Assembly: GCA_024236175.1 (NCBI GenBank) | Contig: JACKKY010000001.1 | Location: forward strand, 620,001-684,000 | From: Novosphingobium sp. | GTDB lineage: Bacteria; Pseudomonadota; Alphaproteobacteria; Sphingomonadales; Sphingomonadaceae | Direction of reading: 5' to 3' | DNA: 64,000 nt | Shown: in pieces, positions 42,029-50,934 of the stretch | How the letters are laid out: every line of letters starts with the position of its first letter | Position numbering within the stretch: the stretch's first letter is position 1 | The notes under the pieces: model-generated | The model's input: only the letters and a program-made list of their open reading frames with translations | The model's database searches: none | What the model was told of the DNA's origin: nothing | Translations under genes and position numbers: made by a program

Positions 42029-43210
42029 ATGTTTTTCAATTTTGTCGACGAATTGCGCGCCGCCGGCATCCCCGCCAGCTTCAAGGAGCACCTCGTGCTG
42101 CTCGAAGCGCTCGACAAGGACGTGATCGAGCAGACGCCGGAGGCGTTCTATTATCTCGCGCGCTCGACCTTCGTGAAGGACGAGGGCCTGCTCGACCGGT
42201 TCGACCAGGTGTTCCAGAAGGTCTTCAAGGGCGTTCTCACCGATTATGGCCAGCAGCCCGTCGAGATTCCCGAAGAATGGCTCAAGGCCCTCGCCGAGCG
42301 CTATTTCACCGACGAGGAAATGGAAAAGATCAAGTCCCTCGGTTCGTGGGACGAGATCATGGAAACGCTCAAGAAGCGGATCGAGGAACAGGAAAAACGC
42401 CATTCGGGCGGCAACAAGTGGATCGGCACCAACGGCACCTCGCCGTTTGGCCATTCCGGCTACAATCCAGAAGGCATCCGCATAGGCGGCGAAGGCAAGC
42501 ACGGCCGCGCGATCAAGGTCTGGGAAAAGCGCGAGTTCAAGAACCTCGACAACACCGTCGAGCTTGGCACCCGCAACATCAAGGTGGCACTCAGGCGCCT
42601 GCGCCGGTTCGCCCGCGAAGGCGCGGCCGAGGAGCTCGACCTCGATGCGACCATTGAAGGAACCGCAAAGCAGGGCTGGCTCGACATCCACATGCGGCCC
42701 GAGCGCCACAATGCGGTGAAGGTGCTGCTGTTCCTCGATGTCGGCGGTTCGATGGACCCGCACATCAAGCTGGTCGAGGAGCTGTTCAGCGCCTGCACCA
42801 CCGAGTTCAAGAATCTCGAATTCTTCTACTTCCACAACTGCCTCTACGAAGGCGTATGGAAGGACAACAAGCGCCGCTGGTCGCAGCGCACGCCGACCTG
42901 GGACATCCTTCACAAATACGGCCACGACTACAAGGTGATCTTCGTGGGCGATGCTGCGATGAGCCCTTACGAAGTCAGCCATCCGGGTGGCTCGGTCGAA
43001 CATTTCAACGAGGAAGCCGGCTCGGTCTGGATGCAGCGGATCACCAACACCTATCCGGCAACGGTGTGGCTCAACCCTGTGCCTGAGCGGCAATGGGAAT
43101 ATTCCAGCTCCACCCAGATGATTTCCGAACTGATGAACGGTTCGATGTACCCGCTGACGCTCGACGGGCTGGACGATGCCATGCGCGAGCTGACCCGAAA
43201 GAAGAACTGA
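42029..43210 (+). CDS. VWA-domain protein (CoxE-like) partner of the MoxR ATPase
   Basis: 393 residues. A helical N-terminal part (LRAAGIPASFKEHLVLLEAL) is typical of CoxE/YehP-type partners. The C-terminal VWA domain has a MIDAS motif altered to DVGGSMDP (normally DxSxS; here D-x-G-x-S), then FHNCLYEGVW and FVGDAAMSPYE. Known pairs use the VWA protein to bring the ATPase to its metalloenzyme client. ATG 42029 is 5 bases after the GFA 2 stop. The first MIDAS serine being Gly may weaken metal binding, but this substitution is common in CoxE-like proteins. Confidence 0.88.
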   Translation: MFFNFVDELRAAGIPASFKEHLVLLEALDKDVIEQTPEAFYYLARSTFVKDEGLLDRFDQVFQKVFKGVLTDYGQQPVEIPEEWLKALAERYFTDEEMEKIKSLGSWDEIMETLKKRIEEQEKRHSGGNKWIGTNGTSPFGHSGYNPEGIRIGGEGKHGRAIKVWEKREFKNLDNTVELGTRNIKVALRRLRRFAREGAAEELDLDATIEGTAKQGWLDIHMRPERHNAVKVLLFLDVGGSMDPHIKLVEELFSACTTEFKNLEFFYFHNCLYEGVWKDNKRRWSQRTPTWDILHKYGHDYKVIFVGDAAMSPYEVSHPGGSVEHFNEEAGSVWMQRITNTYPATVWLNPVPERQWEYSSSTQMISELMNGSMYPLTLDGLDDAMRELTRKKN

Positions 43211-43271
43211 CGCCTGCTCGGGTCTGGACGCCGGGGCCTTTTGCGACAAGAATGACTCGCGGGAGGATCGG

Positions 43272-44291
43272 ATGGCCAAATCATCGGTATTGATAGTCGG
43301 AGCCGGCGGGCTTGGAATCGCAACCGGTTACCACCTGCACCTTGCAGGAGCCGAGGTGAGCTTCCTCGTTCGCCCCGGGCGGGTTCCGGCCTTGCAGGAA
43401 CCCCAGGTCCTGTACTGCTACGACGATCACGAGCTGAAGCACTTCTCCGAGTTCCGGGTCTTCGGATCGGTCGGCGAGGCTGCGCAAGGCAGCTACAACT
43501 TCGTGATCGTGACGATGGACGGTGCGACCTGCCGGGGCGCGGAGGCGACGGAGCTGCTGAAGGCACTGGGCGATTCGATGCAGAACGACCAGTCGGTCGC
43601 GCTGATCGCCGGTGTCGGCGTGCGCGACTATTGCCGCGAGACCATGAGGCTGCCGGAGGACCGCGTGATCGAAGGCACGATGGGTCTGCTGAGCTACCAG
43701 ACCGATCGGGTGATGCTCCCGCTCAATCCACCTACCGACCCGGACAAGCTGGCCAAGGCCTCCATGGCCTACAAGCACATGGGCAAGAACCCCGGTTTCA
43801 TGGTGGTGAACAAGCCTGCAAGGGCAGCAAAAGCCTTCGCCGAGCTCTACAATCGCTCGGGCGTATCGAAATGCAGCCTCGTGCCCGGCAAGATGTACGC
43901 GATGTTCGCCTCCTCCATCTTCGCGGTCATGGCGATGTTCGACCTCGCCGGCTGGCCCGATGCCGAAACGATGGCGAAGGATGGCGAGCTCATGTCACTC
44001 GGCGCCGCGGCGATGAAGGAAGTCATGCGGCTTCCGGAGTTCGGAATCGCCGGCAAGATCGGCAGCCTGTTCGTCTCGCCTCGCCAACTCGCGAAGAACA
44101 ATCTGAAGATGGAGCAGGACTGCCTGCCTGTCGACTATTCCGCCTTCAACAAGTTCCATCACGGCGGCAAGGTGCGCGAACAGGACATCGGAGTACTGCG
44201 CCGCAGCCTGGCATCCGGCGAAGCGCAGGGCCGATCGATGCCGGCCCTGAAGGAACTGCTTGCGCGCTACGAAAGGCACATCGCAGCCTAG
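43272..44291 (+). CDS. Ketopantoate reductase (ApbA/PanE)-like oxidoreductase
   Basis: 339 residues. N-terminal Rossmann fold with GAGGLGIATGYHL and a NADP-type strand (VSFLVRPGR), then a helical C-terminal domain. GGGAGGA precedes ATG 43272. The catalytic Lys of PanE may be in MGKNPGFMVVNK or KPARAAKAF; I cannot assign it surely, so the substrate may not be ketopantoate. Separated by 61 bases from the VWA gene on the same strand. Confidence 0.75.
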   Translation: MAKSSVLIVGAGGLGIATGYHLHLAGAEVSFLVRPGRVPALQEPQVLYCYDDHELKHFSEFRVFGSVGEAAQGSYNFVIVTMDGATCRGAEATELLKALGDSMQNDQSVALIAGVGVRDYCRETMRLPEDRVIEGTMGLLSYQTDRVMLPLNPPTDPDKLAKASMAYKHMGKNPGFMVVNKPARAAKAFAELYNRSGVSKCSLVPGKMYAMFASSIFAVMAMFDLAGWPDAETMAKDGELMSLGAAAMKEVMRLPEFGIAGKIGSLFVSPRQLAKNNLKMEQDCLPVDYSAFNKFHHGGKVREQDIGVLRRSLASGEAQGRSMPALKELLARYERHIAA

Positions 44292-44315
44292 CCGCTACCG
44301 TCGAGGGCTTCGACC

Positions 44316-45518
44316 TCAATAGAGCAGCAGGCCGCCGATACGGTCCCGCCACGCCGTTTCGTCGGCCGAGGCCAGCGCATCGAGATCGCCCGGCTCCGCT
44401 CCGGCATCGTCCACCCATTCGCGAAGGGACGGACCGCCGTTGATAACGTCTATGGCGAGCCGCTCGAACTCGTATTCGTAGGGAAATTCGCGCCACAGCG
44501 CATAGTCGGGATAGAGCCGCCGGATTGCCTTGAAAGCAAGCGCCTGCAGCCGCCAGGGACGAAAGGCGGCATGACCATAGAAGCCGCCTTCGGCGTGAAT
44601 CATCAGCGCATTGCAGAGCGTCGCGGCATGTTTGTGGAAGGTCGGCTCGAACCAGCATTCGCGGATCGCGCAGCCGGCGAGCCAATCGGGCGCAAGGCGC
44701 TCCATTTCGGCCAGCACGGCTTTCGCATCAAGGTCGGGCGCGCCGAACAGCACTTCGAGCGGTCGCGTCGTGCCCCGGCCTTCCGACAGCGTCGTGCCTT
44801 CCAGCATCACCGTGCCGGCGTAGGCGCGCGCCATGTTGAGATTGGCGGCATTGGGGCTGGGATTGATCCAGATGCGGCTGTCCGGCCAGCCGAACCCGGG
44901 CGCGGCCTCCGGCAGCCAGTAGTGCATTTCCACCACCCGGTATTCGACATCGAGCGCGAACTGCTCGACGAACCAGCCGCCGACCTCGCCCAGAGTGAGC
45001 CCGTGCCGCATCGGCATCGGGCCGGCACCGACGAAGCTTTCCTGGCCCGGCAACAGGAGGGTCCCTTCGACAGGACGGCCGGCCGGATTGGGTCGATCGA
45101 GCACCCAGACCGCCTTGCCGCGCTCGGCCGCTGCTTCCAGCAGATACAGCAATGTCGTCACGAAGGTGTAGATCCGGCACCCGAGGTCCTGCAGGTCGAA
45201 CAGGAAGACATCGGCCGCATCCATCATTTCAGGGCTCGGCCGACGCACCTCGCCGTAAAGGCTGAAGATCGGGATACCGTACTGCGGATCGATCTCGTCG
45301 GCGGTCTCGACCATGTTGTCCTGCTTGTCGCCCTTCAGCCCGTGCTGCGGACCGAAAGCCGCCGTCAGCCGCATGTCGGGACAAGCGGCCAGGGCATCGA
45401 GCGAATGGGCCAGGTCTGCCGTTACCGAAGCAGGATGGGCGACAAGCGCGACGCGCTTGCCGGCGAGCGGCTTGCGCAGTTCGGGGTCCGAGAGCAGTCG
45501 ATCGATGCCGAATTTCAT
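44316..45518 (-). CDS. DUF1343 protein, NamZ-like exo-N-acetylmuramidase
   Basis: 400 residues. DUF1343 marks include LVAHPASVTADL, AFGPQHGLKGDKQDNM, SLYGEVRRPSPEM, FDLQDLGCRIYTFVTTL, LDRPNPAGRPVEG and RHGLTLGEV. NamZ of this family releases N-acetylmuramic acid from peptidoglycan fragments. Here no signal peptide is seen, so it may act on fragments in the cytoplasm. ATG 45518 overlaps the TGA of the DOMON-like gene upstream, so the two are coupled. Confidence 0.88.
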   Translation of the reverse strand: MKFGIDRLLSDPELRKPLAGKRVALVAHPASVTADLAHSLDALAACPDMRLTAAFGPQHGLKGDKQDNMVETADEIDPQYGIPIFSLYGEVRRPSPEMMDAADVFLFDLQDLGCRIYTFVTTLLYLLEAAAERGKAVWVLDRPNPAGRPVEGTLLLPGQESFVGAGPMPMRHGLTLGEVGGWFVEQFALDVEYRVVEMHYWLPEAAPGFGWPDSRIWINPSPNAANLNMARAYAGTVMLEGTTLSEGRGTTRPLEVLFGAPDLDAKAVLAEMERLAPDWLAGCAIRECWFEPTFHKHAATLCNALMIHAEGGFYGHAAFRPWRLQALAFKAIRRLYPDYALWREFPYEYEFERLAIDVINGGPSLREWVDDAGAEPGDLDALASADETAWRDRIGGLLLY

Positions 45519-46057
45519 GGCGCCCCGGGTGCCGGAAGCTCGGCCGCGAAGCAAGCTGCGTCGTGGAAATCGGGCTTGCCGCGCGGATGGGCAATCGACC
45601 AGTAGCTGATTACACCGCCCTCCTCCTCAATCACGGCGCTCAGTCCGACGTGGGCGGGGCCGACAGGCAGGCCGGCAGCCGGCACCGCCGCATCGAAGAT
45701 CGCCATGCGCTGCCCGACGCGCGCGGTGCATTCCGGCTCGCGGGGCATGGGCCGGTCGGCCATGCCTTCGCGCCAGGACACGAAATCATAGGCTGCCCAG
45801 CGCTCCGAGGGCGAGAGATTCAACTCGACATAGGCCTGTCCCCCCTCGGGGCGCAGAAACAGCTCGAAACAGGTGTTCTTCCACAGGTCCGTGGCGCGGC
45901 CCTTGCCGGCAAACGGAGGGAAGACGACGGCCCGGGCATCGAAAAGACGCCAGCGCAACCTCAGCCAGCGGTCGTCGCGCCCGACGATGCGAGCCTCGAT
46001 TCCCGAAAGCAGGGAAGGCGGAAAGTCCGGATGCGGGATCAGCGGATACGTTTCCAA
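45515..46057 (-). CDS. DOMON-like domain protein
   Basis: 180 residues, beta-rich, of the DOMON-like cd09627 type: WLRLRWRLFDARAVVFPP, DLWKNTCFELFLRPEGG, YVELNLSPSERWAAYDF and SYWSIAHPRGKPDFHD. Start TTG 46057 with GGAGAA upstream. Probably binds sugar or haem-like ligands by fold; activity unknown. Leads a two-gene unit with the NamZ-like gene. Confidence 0.82.
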   Translation of the reverse strand: METYPLIPHPDFPPSLLSGIEARIVGRDDRWLRLRWRLFDARAVVFPPFAGKGRATDLWKNTCFELFLRPEGGQAYVELNLSPSERWAAYDFVSWREGMADRPMPREPECTARVGQRMAIFDAAVPAAGLPVGPAHVGLSAVIEEEGGVISYWSIAHPRGKPDFHDAACFAAELPAPGAP

Positions 46058-46088
46058 GCGCGTTTCTCCGTGCTAACCGCCCGCCGCC

Positions 46089-47318
46089 ATGACTTACCAA
46101 TCGACCCTGCTTCGCCTGCTCGAAGAGCGCGGCTACGTTCACCAGCTTACTGACGCCGGCGGGCTCGACGCGCTGGCAAGCCAGCAGGTCGTTCCCGGCT
46201 ATATCGGCTTCGATGCCACCGCGCCATCGCTGCATGTCGGCTCTCTGGTGCAGATCATGCTGCTGCGGCGGCTGCAGCAGGCTGGTCACAAGCCTATCGT
46301 CGTGATGGGCGGCGGCACCACCAAAGTCGGCGATCCCTCGGGCAAGGACGAGAGTAGGCAGCTACTCACCAGCGCGGCGATCGATGCCAACATCGCATCG
46401 ATCCGCAAGGTGTTCGAGCGGCTCCTGACTTTCGGCGACGGCCCGACAGACGCGATCATGGTCAACAACGACGATTGGCTGAACCAGCTTTCCTACATCG
46501 AGCTGCTGCGCGACGTCGGCCCGCATTTCACGATCAACCGGATGCTGACATTCGATTCGGTCAAGTTGCGGCTGGACCGTGAGCAGCCGCTGACCTTCCT
46601 CGAATTCAACTACATGATCCTGCAAGCCTACGACTTTCGCGAGCTGGCCAAGCACTTCGGCTGCCGACTGCAAATGGGCGGCTCCGACCAATGGGGCAAC
46701 ATCGTCAATGGTATCGAACTGACGCGGCGAATGGACGGGATCGAGCTCTTCGGCGCAACGACACCGCTGCTGACAACAGCCGACGGAGCGAAGATGGGCA
46801 AGACAGCCGCCGGCGCCGTCTGGCTCAACGAGGAACAGCTTCCGGCATGGGATTTCTGGCAGTACTGGCGCAATAGCGACGACCGCGACGTCGGCCGCTT
46901 CCTGCGGCTGTTCACCGACCTGCCGCTGGACGAGGTCGCGCGGCTGGAAGCGCTCGAAGGCGCAGAGATCAACGATGCCAAGGTCGTGCTGGCCAACGAG
47001 GTGACCAAGCTGTGTCGCGGCGAGGAAGCCGCTCGCAGCGCGGAGGCGACAGCGCAGGCCACGTTCGCGGGCGGCGGACTTGGCGAGGACTTGCCGATTC
47101 TCGAAGTGCCGGCAGAGGGTATCCGACTCGGCGCAGCCTGCACCGCCATCGGCTTCACTGCATCCAACGGCGAAGCCAAGCGCAAGATCGGCGAGGGTGC
47201 GGTGCGACTCGACGACGATCCCGTCACGGATGCCGGTTTCCTGATCGAAGTTGCGGAGGGTGAAACCCGCAAGCTCAGCCTCGGCAAGAAAAAACACGGC
47301 GTGCTGCGCCGGGCGTGA
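46089..47318 (+). CDS. tyrS: Tyrosyl-tRNA synthetase
   Basis: 409 residues. Class I signature HVGSL (HIGH) at about 44-48, tyrosine-binding QMGGSDQWGNI, and KMGKT (KMSKS-like) near 239. An S4 RNA-binding domain forms the C-terminus (GEAKRKIGEGAVRLDD). Charges tRNA-Tyr in the cytoplasm. Transcribed away from the DOMON-like gene. Confidence 0.96.
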   Translation: MTYQSTLLRLLEERGYVHQLTDAGGLDALASQQVVPGYIGFDATAPSLHVGSLVQIMLLRRLQQAGHKPIVVMGGGTTKVGDPSGKDESRQLLTSAAIDANIASIRKVFERLLTFGDGPTDAIMVNNDDWLNQLSYIELLRDVGPHFTINRMLTFDSVKLRLDREQPLTFLEFNYMILQAYDFRELAKHFGCRLQMGGSDQWGNIVNGIELTRRMDGIELFGATTPLLTTADGAKMGKTAAGAVWLNEEQLPAWDFWQYWRNSDDRDVGRFLRLFTDLPLDEVARLEALEGAEINDAKVVLANEVTKLCRGEEAARSAEATAQATFAGGGLGEDLPILEVPAEGIRLGAACTAIGFTASNGEAKRKIGEGAVRLDDDPVTDAGFLIEVAEGETRKLSLGKKKHGVLRRA

Positions 47319-47337
47319 GACAAGCGGCAATTGGCTG

Positions 47338-47355
47338 CCGGCAATTTTTTGCCGG
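47338..47355 (+). terminator. Hairpin downstream of tyrS
   Basis: CCGGCAA-TTTT-TTGCCGG, 7-bp perfect stem 20 bases after the tyrS stop, followed by a weak T stretch (TTTACC). Possible terminator. Confidence 0.45.
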
Positions 47356-47423
47356 TTTACCGATTCTTTGCCAATTTGGTGCATTCAGTCCGTTCAGACC
47401 AATGGCAACAGCGATGAACGGAA

Positions 47424-47762
47424 ATGTCTGCAGGAGCACAGCTGACCGTAACTGACATGCGCCGTGCAGTGCGGCATCCCGTCGATCACAAGGTGATCGG
47501 CGAACATCGTCAGTTGGGCGACGTCCACCTGCATGTCATCAATCTTTCCGCGCATGGCTTCATGGCCAAGGGCGGTCACGGCCTGGGGCGCGGCGAACGC
47601 GTCACCATCCGCCTGCCCGTCGTCGGTCGCATCGAAGCGCATCTGATCTGGGCCCATGACGAACGTTCGGGCTTCCAGTTCGAACGGATCATCCGCGCAG
47701 ACGATTTTCTCAAGCTTGTCGACGCGATCCAGCCCAATCCGAGGCTGCGTCCGCGACGATAA
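47424..47762 (+). CDS. PilZ-domain protein
   Basis: 112 residues, one PilZ domain. The RRAVRHPVDH start provides arginines of an RxxxR-like c-di-GMP site, followed by the second motif VINLSAHGFMAK, which departs slightly from (D/N)xSxxG. Barrel strands run to FQFERIIR. Probably a c-di-GMP receptor; the diguanylate cyclase at 37001 could supply ligand. Monocistronic by spacing. Confidence 0.88.
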   Translation: MSAGAQLTVTDMRRAVRHPVDHKVIGEHRQLGDVHLHVINLSAHGFMAKGGHGLGRGERVTIRLPVVGRIEAHLIWAHDERSGFQFERIIRADDFLKLVDAIQPNPRLRPRR

Positions 47763-47788
47763 CACCAGTTCCACAAACGTGGAGGCGG

Positions 47789-47865
47789 CGTCCTCCCGCT
47801 AACCCACCCGGCCTTCCACAGCATCCCCTCTCGCTGGGGGCCGGGTGGGAAAGTGGGAGGACGCT
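47789..47865. repeat. Nested perfect inverted repeats (large hairpin)
   Basis: Outer arms GCGTCCTCCC (47789-47798) and GGGAGGACGC (47856-47865), inner arms CCCACCCGGCC (47804-47814) and GGCCGGGTGGG (47840-47850), and a small CAGC/GCTG pair (47820-47823/47834-47837). Together they make a 77-base, nearly continuous stem in the 258-base gap between PilZ and MFS genes. No T-run follows. Could be a structured RNA, a protein-binding site or a palindromic repeat element. Confidence 0.6.
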
Positions 47866-48020
47866 GCAAGCCTTTCAGGGCAACGGTCCCGCAACGTCTT
47901 TCAGCCGCGATTTCGTGCCCCTGCCCGGCAGGGACATACGTGTGACGGCAAGGCTGGTTTTCTGATCCCACTGCAGACTGCCTGCTTGGCAAACACCCGG
48001 GCCGGTGTCATTCGGGCGAT

Positions 48021-49289
48021 GTGACCGAGCCCACTTCGCCGCTGCAGATTCCCGATTTCCGCCGCTTCTGGCTCTCGCGATTCACATCGGTCGTGGCGAC
48101 GACCGGCATGGTCGTCGTGATCGGCTACCAGCTCTACGACATCGCCCGCAGCGAATACGGCATGTCCATTCCGCAAGCCGCATTCCAGCTCGGCCTGCTG
48201 GGATTCGCGCAATTCGTTCCGTTGATGCTGCTCACGCCGGTGGCGGGACTGGTTGCCGACCGCTTCGACCGCAGGTTCGTGGCCGGCCTGGCCATTGCGC
48301 TCGACCTGCTGATCGCGCTGTCGCTGGCCTATGCTTCGGCTTCAGGCCTGCGCAGCCTTCCGTTGCTGTTCATGCTCGCCGCGCTCCACGGGACTGCCCG
48401 GGTTTTCGTCAGTCCGGCGCTTGGTGCGATCGCCCCGAATATCGTGCCGGCATCCCTCATCCCCCGCGCCATCGCATTCAATTCCATCGCCTGGCAGGCG
48501 GGATCGGTGGCAGGACCGGCGGCTGCAGGCTTCCTGTTCGCCGGCGATGCCGCCCTGCCCTATTGGTGCGCGACCGGCCTGCTTGCCTTTTCCTCCCTGT
48601 GCGTTCTGAGCATCCGCAAGCTTCCCCCGGTCGAAATCAACCGTGACCTCCACCCGGTTCGCCAGATCGTCGAAGGCTTTCGCTTCGTCTGGAACGAGCG
48701 CTTTCTGCTCGGCTGCGTGAGTCTCGACCTGTTCGCCGTGCTGCTGGGCGGAGCGACGGCACTGATGCCCGTCTTCGCCCGCGACATCCTGCATGTCGGC
48801 CCGGAAGGACTCGGCCAGATGCGCGCCGCACCGGCGCTCGGCGCAGCGGTGGTCGCCTTGTGGTTGTCGTGGCGGCCGCTCGCCCACAATGTCGGCGTCA
48901 AGATGCTGTGGGCCGTCGCCATCTACGGCGGGACGACGCTCGCTTTCGGATTGTCCCGCAACTTCTTACTTTCGCTGGGCGTGCTTGCCCTGCTGGGCGC
49001 GGCCGACATGGTCTCGGTGTTCGTGCGCAGCAGCCTCGTCCAGCTGAATACGCCCGACGACGTGCGCGGACGCGTCTCCGCGATTTCCGGCCTCGCCATT
49101 TCCGCCTCGAACGAACTGGGCGAACTGCAATCAGGCATTGCCGCCGCGCTGCTGGGGGCGACGGGAGCGGTTGTCTTTGGCGGGGCCGGTGCGATAGTCA
49201 TAACCGCGCTATGGGCGAGAATCTTTCCCGAGATCCGGGAAGCCCGCACATTCGCGCCTCGATACCGACAGAGGGAGCCCGAACGATGA
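48021..49289 (+). CDS. MFS transporter (EntS/MFS_3 type)
   Basis: 422 residues, about 11-12 transmembrane segments. PDFRRFWLSRFTSVVATTGM at the start, LVADRFDRRFV between TM2 and TM3 (MFS A-motif) and a second DVRGRVSAISGL motif. This subgroup contains enterobactin exporters and other efflux carriers. Start GTG 48021. Its stop overlaps the cysK start by 4 bases, an odd but clear coupling with a cysteine synthase. Confidence 0.85.
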   Translation: MTEPTSPLQIPDFRRFWLSRFTSVVATTGMVVVIGYQLYDIARSEYGMSIPQAAFQLGLLGFAQFVPLMLLTPVAGLVADRFDRRFVAGLAIALDLLIALSLAYASASGLRSLPLLFMLAALHGTARVFVSPALGAIAPNIVPASLIPRAIAFNSIAWQAGSVAGPAAAGFLFAGDAALPYWCATGLLAFSSLCVLSIRKLPPVEINRDLHPVRQIVEGFRFVWNERFLLGCVSLDLFAVLLGGATALMPVFARDILHVGPEGLGQMRAAPALGAAVVALWLSWRPLAHNVGVKMLWAVAIYGGTTLAFGLSRNFLLSLGVLALLGAADMVSVFVRSSLVQLNTPDDVRGRVSAISGLAISASNELGELQSGIAAALLGATGAVVFGGAGAIVITALWARIFPEIREARTFAPRYRQREPER

Positions 49290-50203
49290 AGGCCGACAGC
49301 ATACTCGACACGATCGGCAACACGCCGCACATCCGCCTTTCGCGCATGTTCCCCGACCATGAGGTATGGGTGAAGTGCGAGCGGGCCAATCCCGGCGGTT
49401 CGATCAAGGACCGCATCGGCCTTGCCATGATCGAGGCTGCCGAAGTTGACGGCAGCCTCAAGCCCGGCGGCACCATCATCGAGCCCACTTCGGGCAACAC
49501 CGGCATCGGCCTTGCCATGGTCGCGGCGGTCAAGGGCTACAAGCTCGTGCTGGTGATGCCCGAGTCCATGTCGCTTGAGCGGCGCAGGCTGATGCTGGCC
49601 TATGGCGCGACTTTCGACCTCACGCCCCGCGAAAAGGGCATGAAGGGAGCGATCGAGCGGGCAAAGGAACTGGTAGATTCGACACCGGGCGCCTGGATGC
49701 CGCAGCAGTTCGACAATCCGGCCAATATCGACGTCCATGTCCGCACCACGGCCAAGGAGATCCTCGACGATTTCTCTGACGCCCCTATCGATGTGCTGAT
49801 CACCGGCGTCGGCACCGGCGGGCATCTCACTGCCTGTGCCGAGACGCTCAAGGGCACATGGTCCGACATGAAGGCCTATGCGGTCGAGCCGTCGCTCTCC
49901 CCGGTGATTTCAGGCGGGCAGCCGGCGCCCCACCCCATCCAGGGCATCGGCGCGGGTTTCATTCCGAGCAACCTCCACACGCAGGCAATCGACGGCGCGA
50001 TCCAGGTCGACCCTGCGGACGCCAAGGAAATGGCTCGGCGCTGCGCCACAGAGGAAGGCATGCTGGTTGGCATCAGTTCGGGCGCCACCCTGGCGGCCAT
50101 CGCCCAGAAACTGCCCGACCTGCCGGCAGGCAGCCGGGTGCTCGGCTTCAATTACGATACCGGCGAGCGCTATCTTTCGGTTGCCGATTTCCTTCCCGAA
50201 TGA
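49286..50203 (+). CDS. cysK: Cysteine synthase A
   Basis: 305 residues. PLP lysine in NPGGSIKDRIGLAM (about residue 42), then PTSGNTGIGLAM, GVGTGGHLTA phosphate loop, VEPSLSPVISGG and ISSGA. It condenses O-acetylserine and sulfide to cysteine. ATG 49286 overlaps the MFS stop; its TGA overlaps the next ATG (50200-50203), so three genes are coupled. Confidence 0.95.
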   Translation: MKADSILDTIGNTPHIRLSRMFPDHEVWVKCERANPGGSIKDRIGLAMIEAAEVDGSLKPGGTIIEPTSGNTGIGLAMVAAVKGYKLVLVMPESMSLERRRLMLAYGATFDLTPREKGMKGAIERAKELVDSTPGAWMPQQFDNPANIDVHVRTTAKEILDDFSDAPIDVLITGVGTGGHLTACAETLKGTWSDMKAYAVEPSLSPVISGGQPAPHPIQGIGAGFIPSNLHTQAIDGAIQVDPADAKEMARRCATEEGMLVGISSGATLAAIAQKLPDLPAGSRVLGFNYDTGERYLSVADFLPE

Positions 50204-50907
50204 GCGATCTGGAGCGCGTCGACTACGCCGATGGCGACCAGCCCCTGACGGGTTGGCTGGCGCGCCCCGACGGCACGCCCCGCGCCGCCGTCGTGGTGTA
50301 TCCGACAATCGTCAACGCCAATCCGCCGGTCGAGCGGCGCGCGCGTATGCTGGCCGATGCGGGCTGCCTGGCGATGATCGCCGACCTATACGGCGAGCCG
50401 GTCGAGAGCTTCGAAACCGTCGGCCCGCTGGCCGAGAAACTGCGCCAGAGCGCCGGTCACTACCGGGCAAGGCTTCGTGCGGCCGTGGCGGCACTACGCG
50501 GCCACCCCGAGGCAAGCGGCCTGGCGATGGCAGCAATCGGCTATTGCCTCGGCGGGCAGGCAGCGCTCGAGATAGCGCGCGACGGGGCGGATCTGGCCGC
50601 CGTGGTCAGCTTCCACGGGCTGCTCCAGACGCAGCAACCGGCAGACCCCGGCGACATCAAGGCGCGCATCCTTGTCTGCCATGGCGACGCCGATCCCATG
50701 GTGCCGCGCAGTCAGGTCACGGCGTTCTGGGAGGAAATGGACGCAGCCGGCGCCAACTGGCATTTCCATTCCTACAGCGGCGTCAGGCACGGCTTCACCG
50801 ATCCGGGCAGCGACGACCGCGATTTCGATGCGGTCGCCTATGACGCCAGTGCCGATCGCCAGAGCTGGGCGGCGATGCTCAGCCTGTTCGACGAGGTGTT
50901 CGGTTAG
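50200..50907 (+). CDS. Dienelactone hydrolase family protein
   Basis: 235 residues, alpha/beta hydrolase. Nucleophile Cys in GYCLGGQAAL (about residue 115), Asp in CHGDADPMV and His in GVRHGFTDPG, the Cys-Asp-His triad typical of dienelactone hydrolase. Substrate unknown; relatives act in aromatic degradation or as general carboxylester hydrolases. Coupled to cysK. Confidence 0.9.
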   Translation: MSDLERVDYADGDQPLTGWLARPDGTPRAAVVVYPTIVNANPPVERRARMLADAGCLAMIADLYGEPVESFETVGPLAEKLRQSAGHYRARLRAAVAALRGHPEASGLAMAAIGYCLGGQAALEIARDGADLAAVVSFHGLLQTQQPADPGDIKARILVCHGDADPMVPRSQVTAFWEEMDAAGANWHFHSYSGVRHGFTDPGSDDRDFDAVAYDASADRQSWAAMLSLFDEVFG

Positions 50908-50934
50908 GCTGCTCCCAGCCGACGGAGATGGCCG

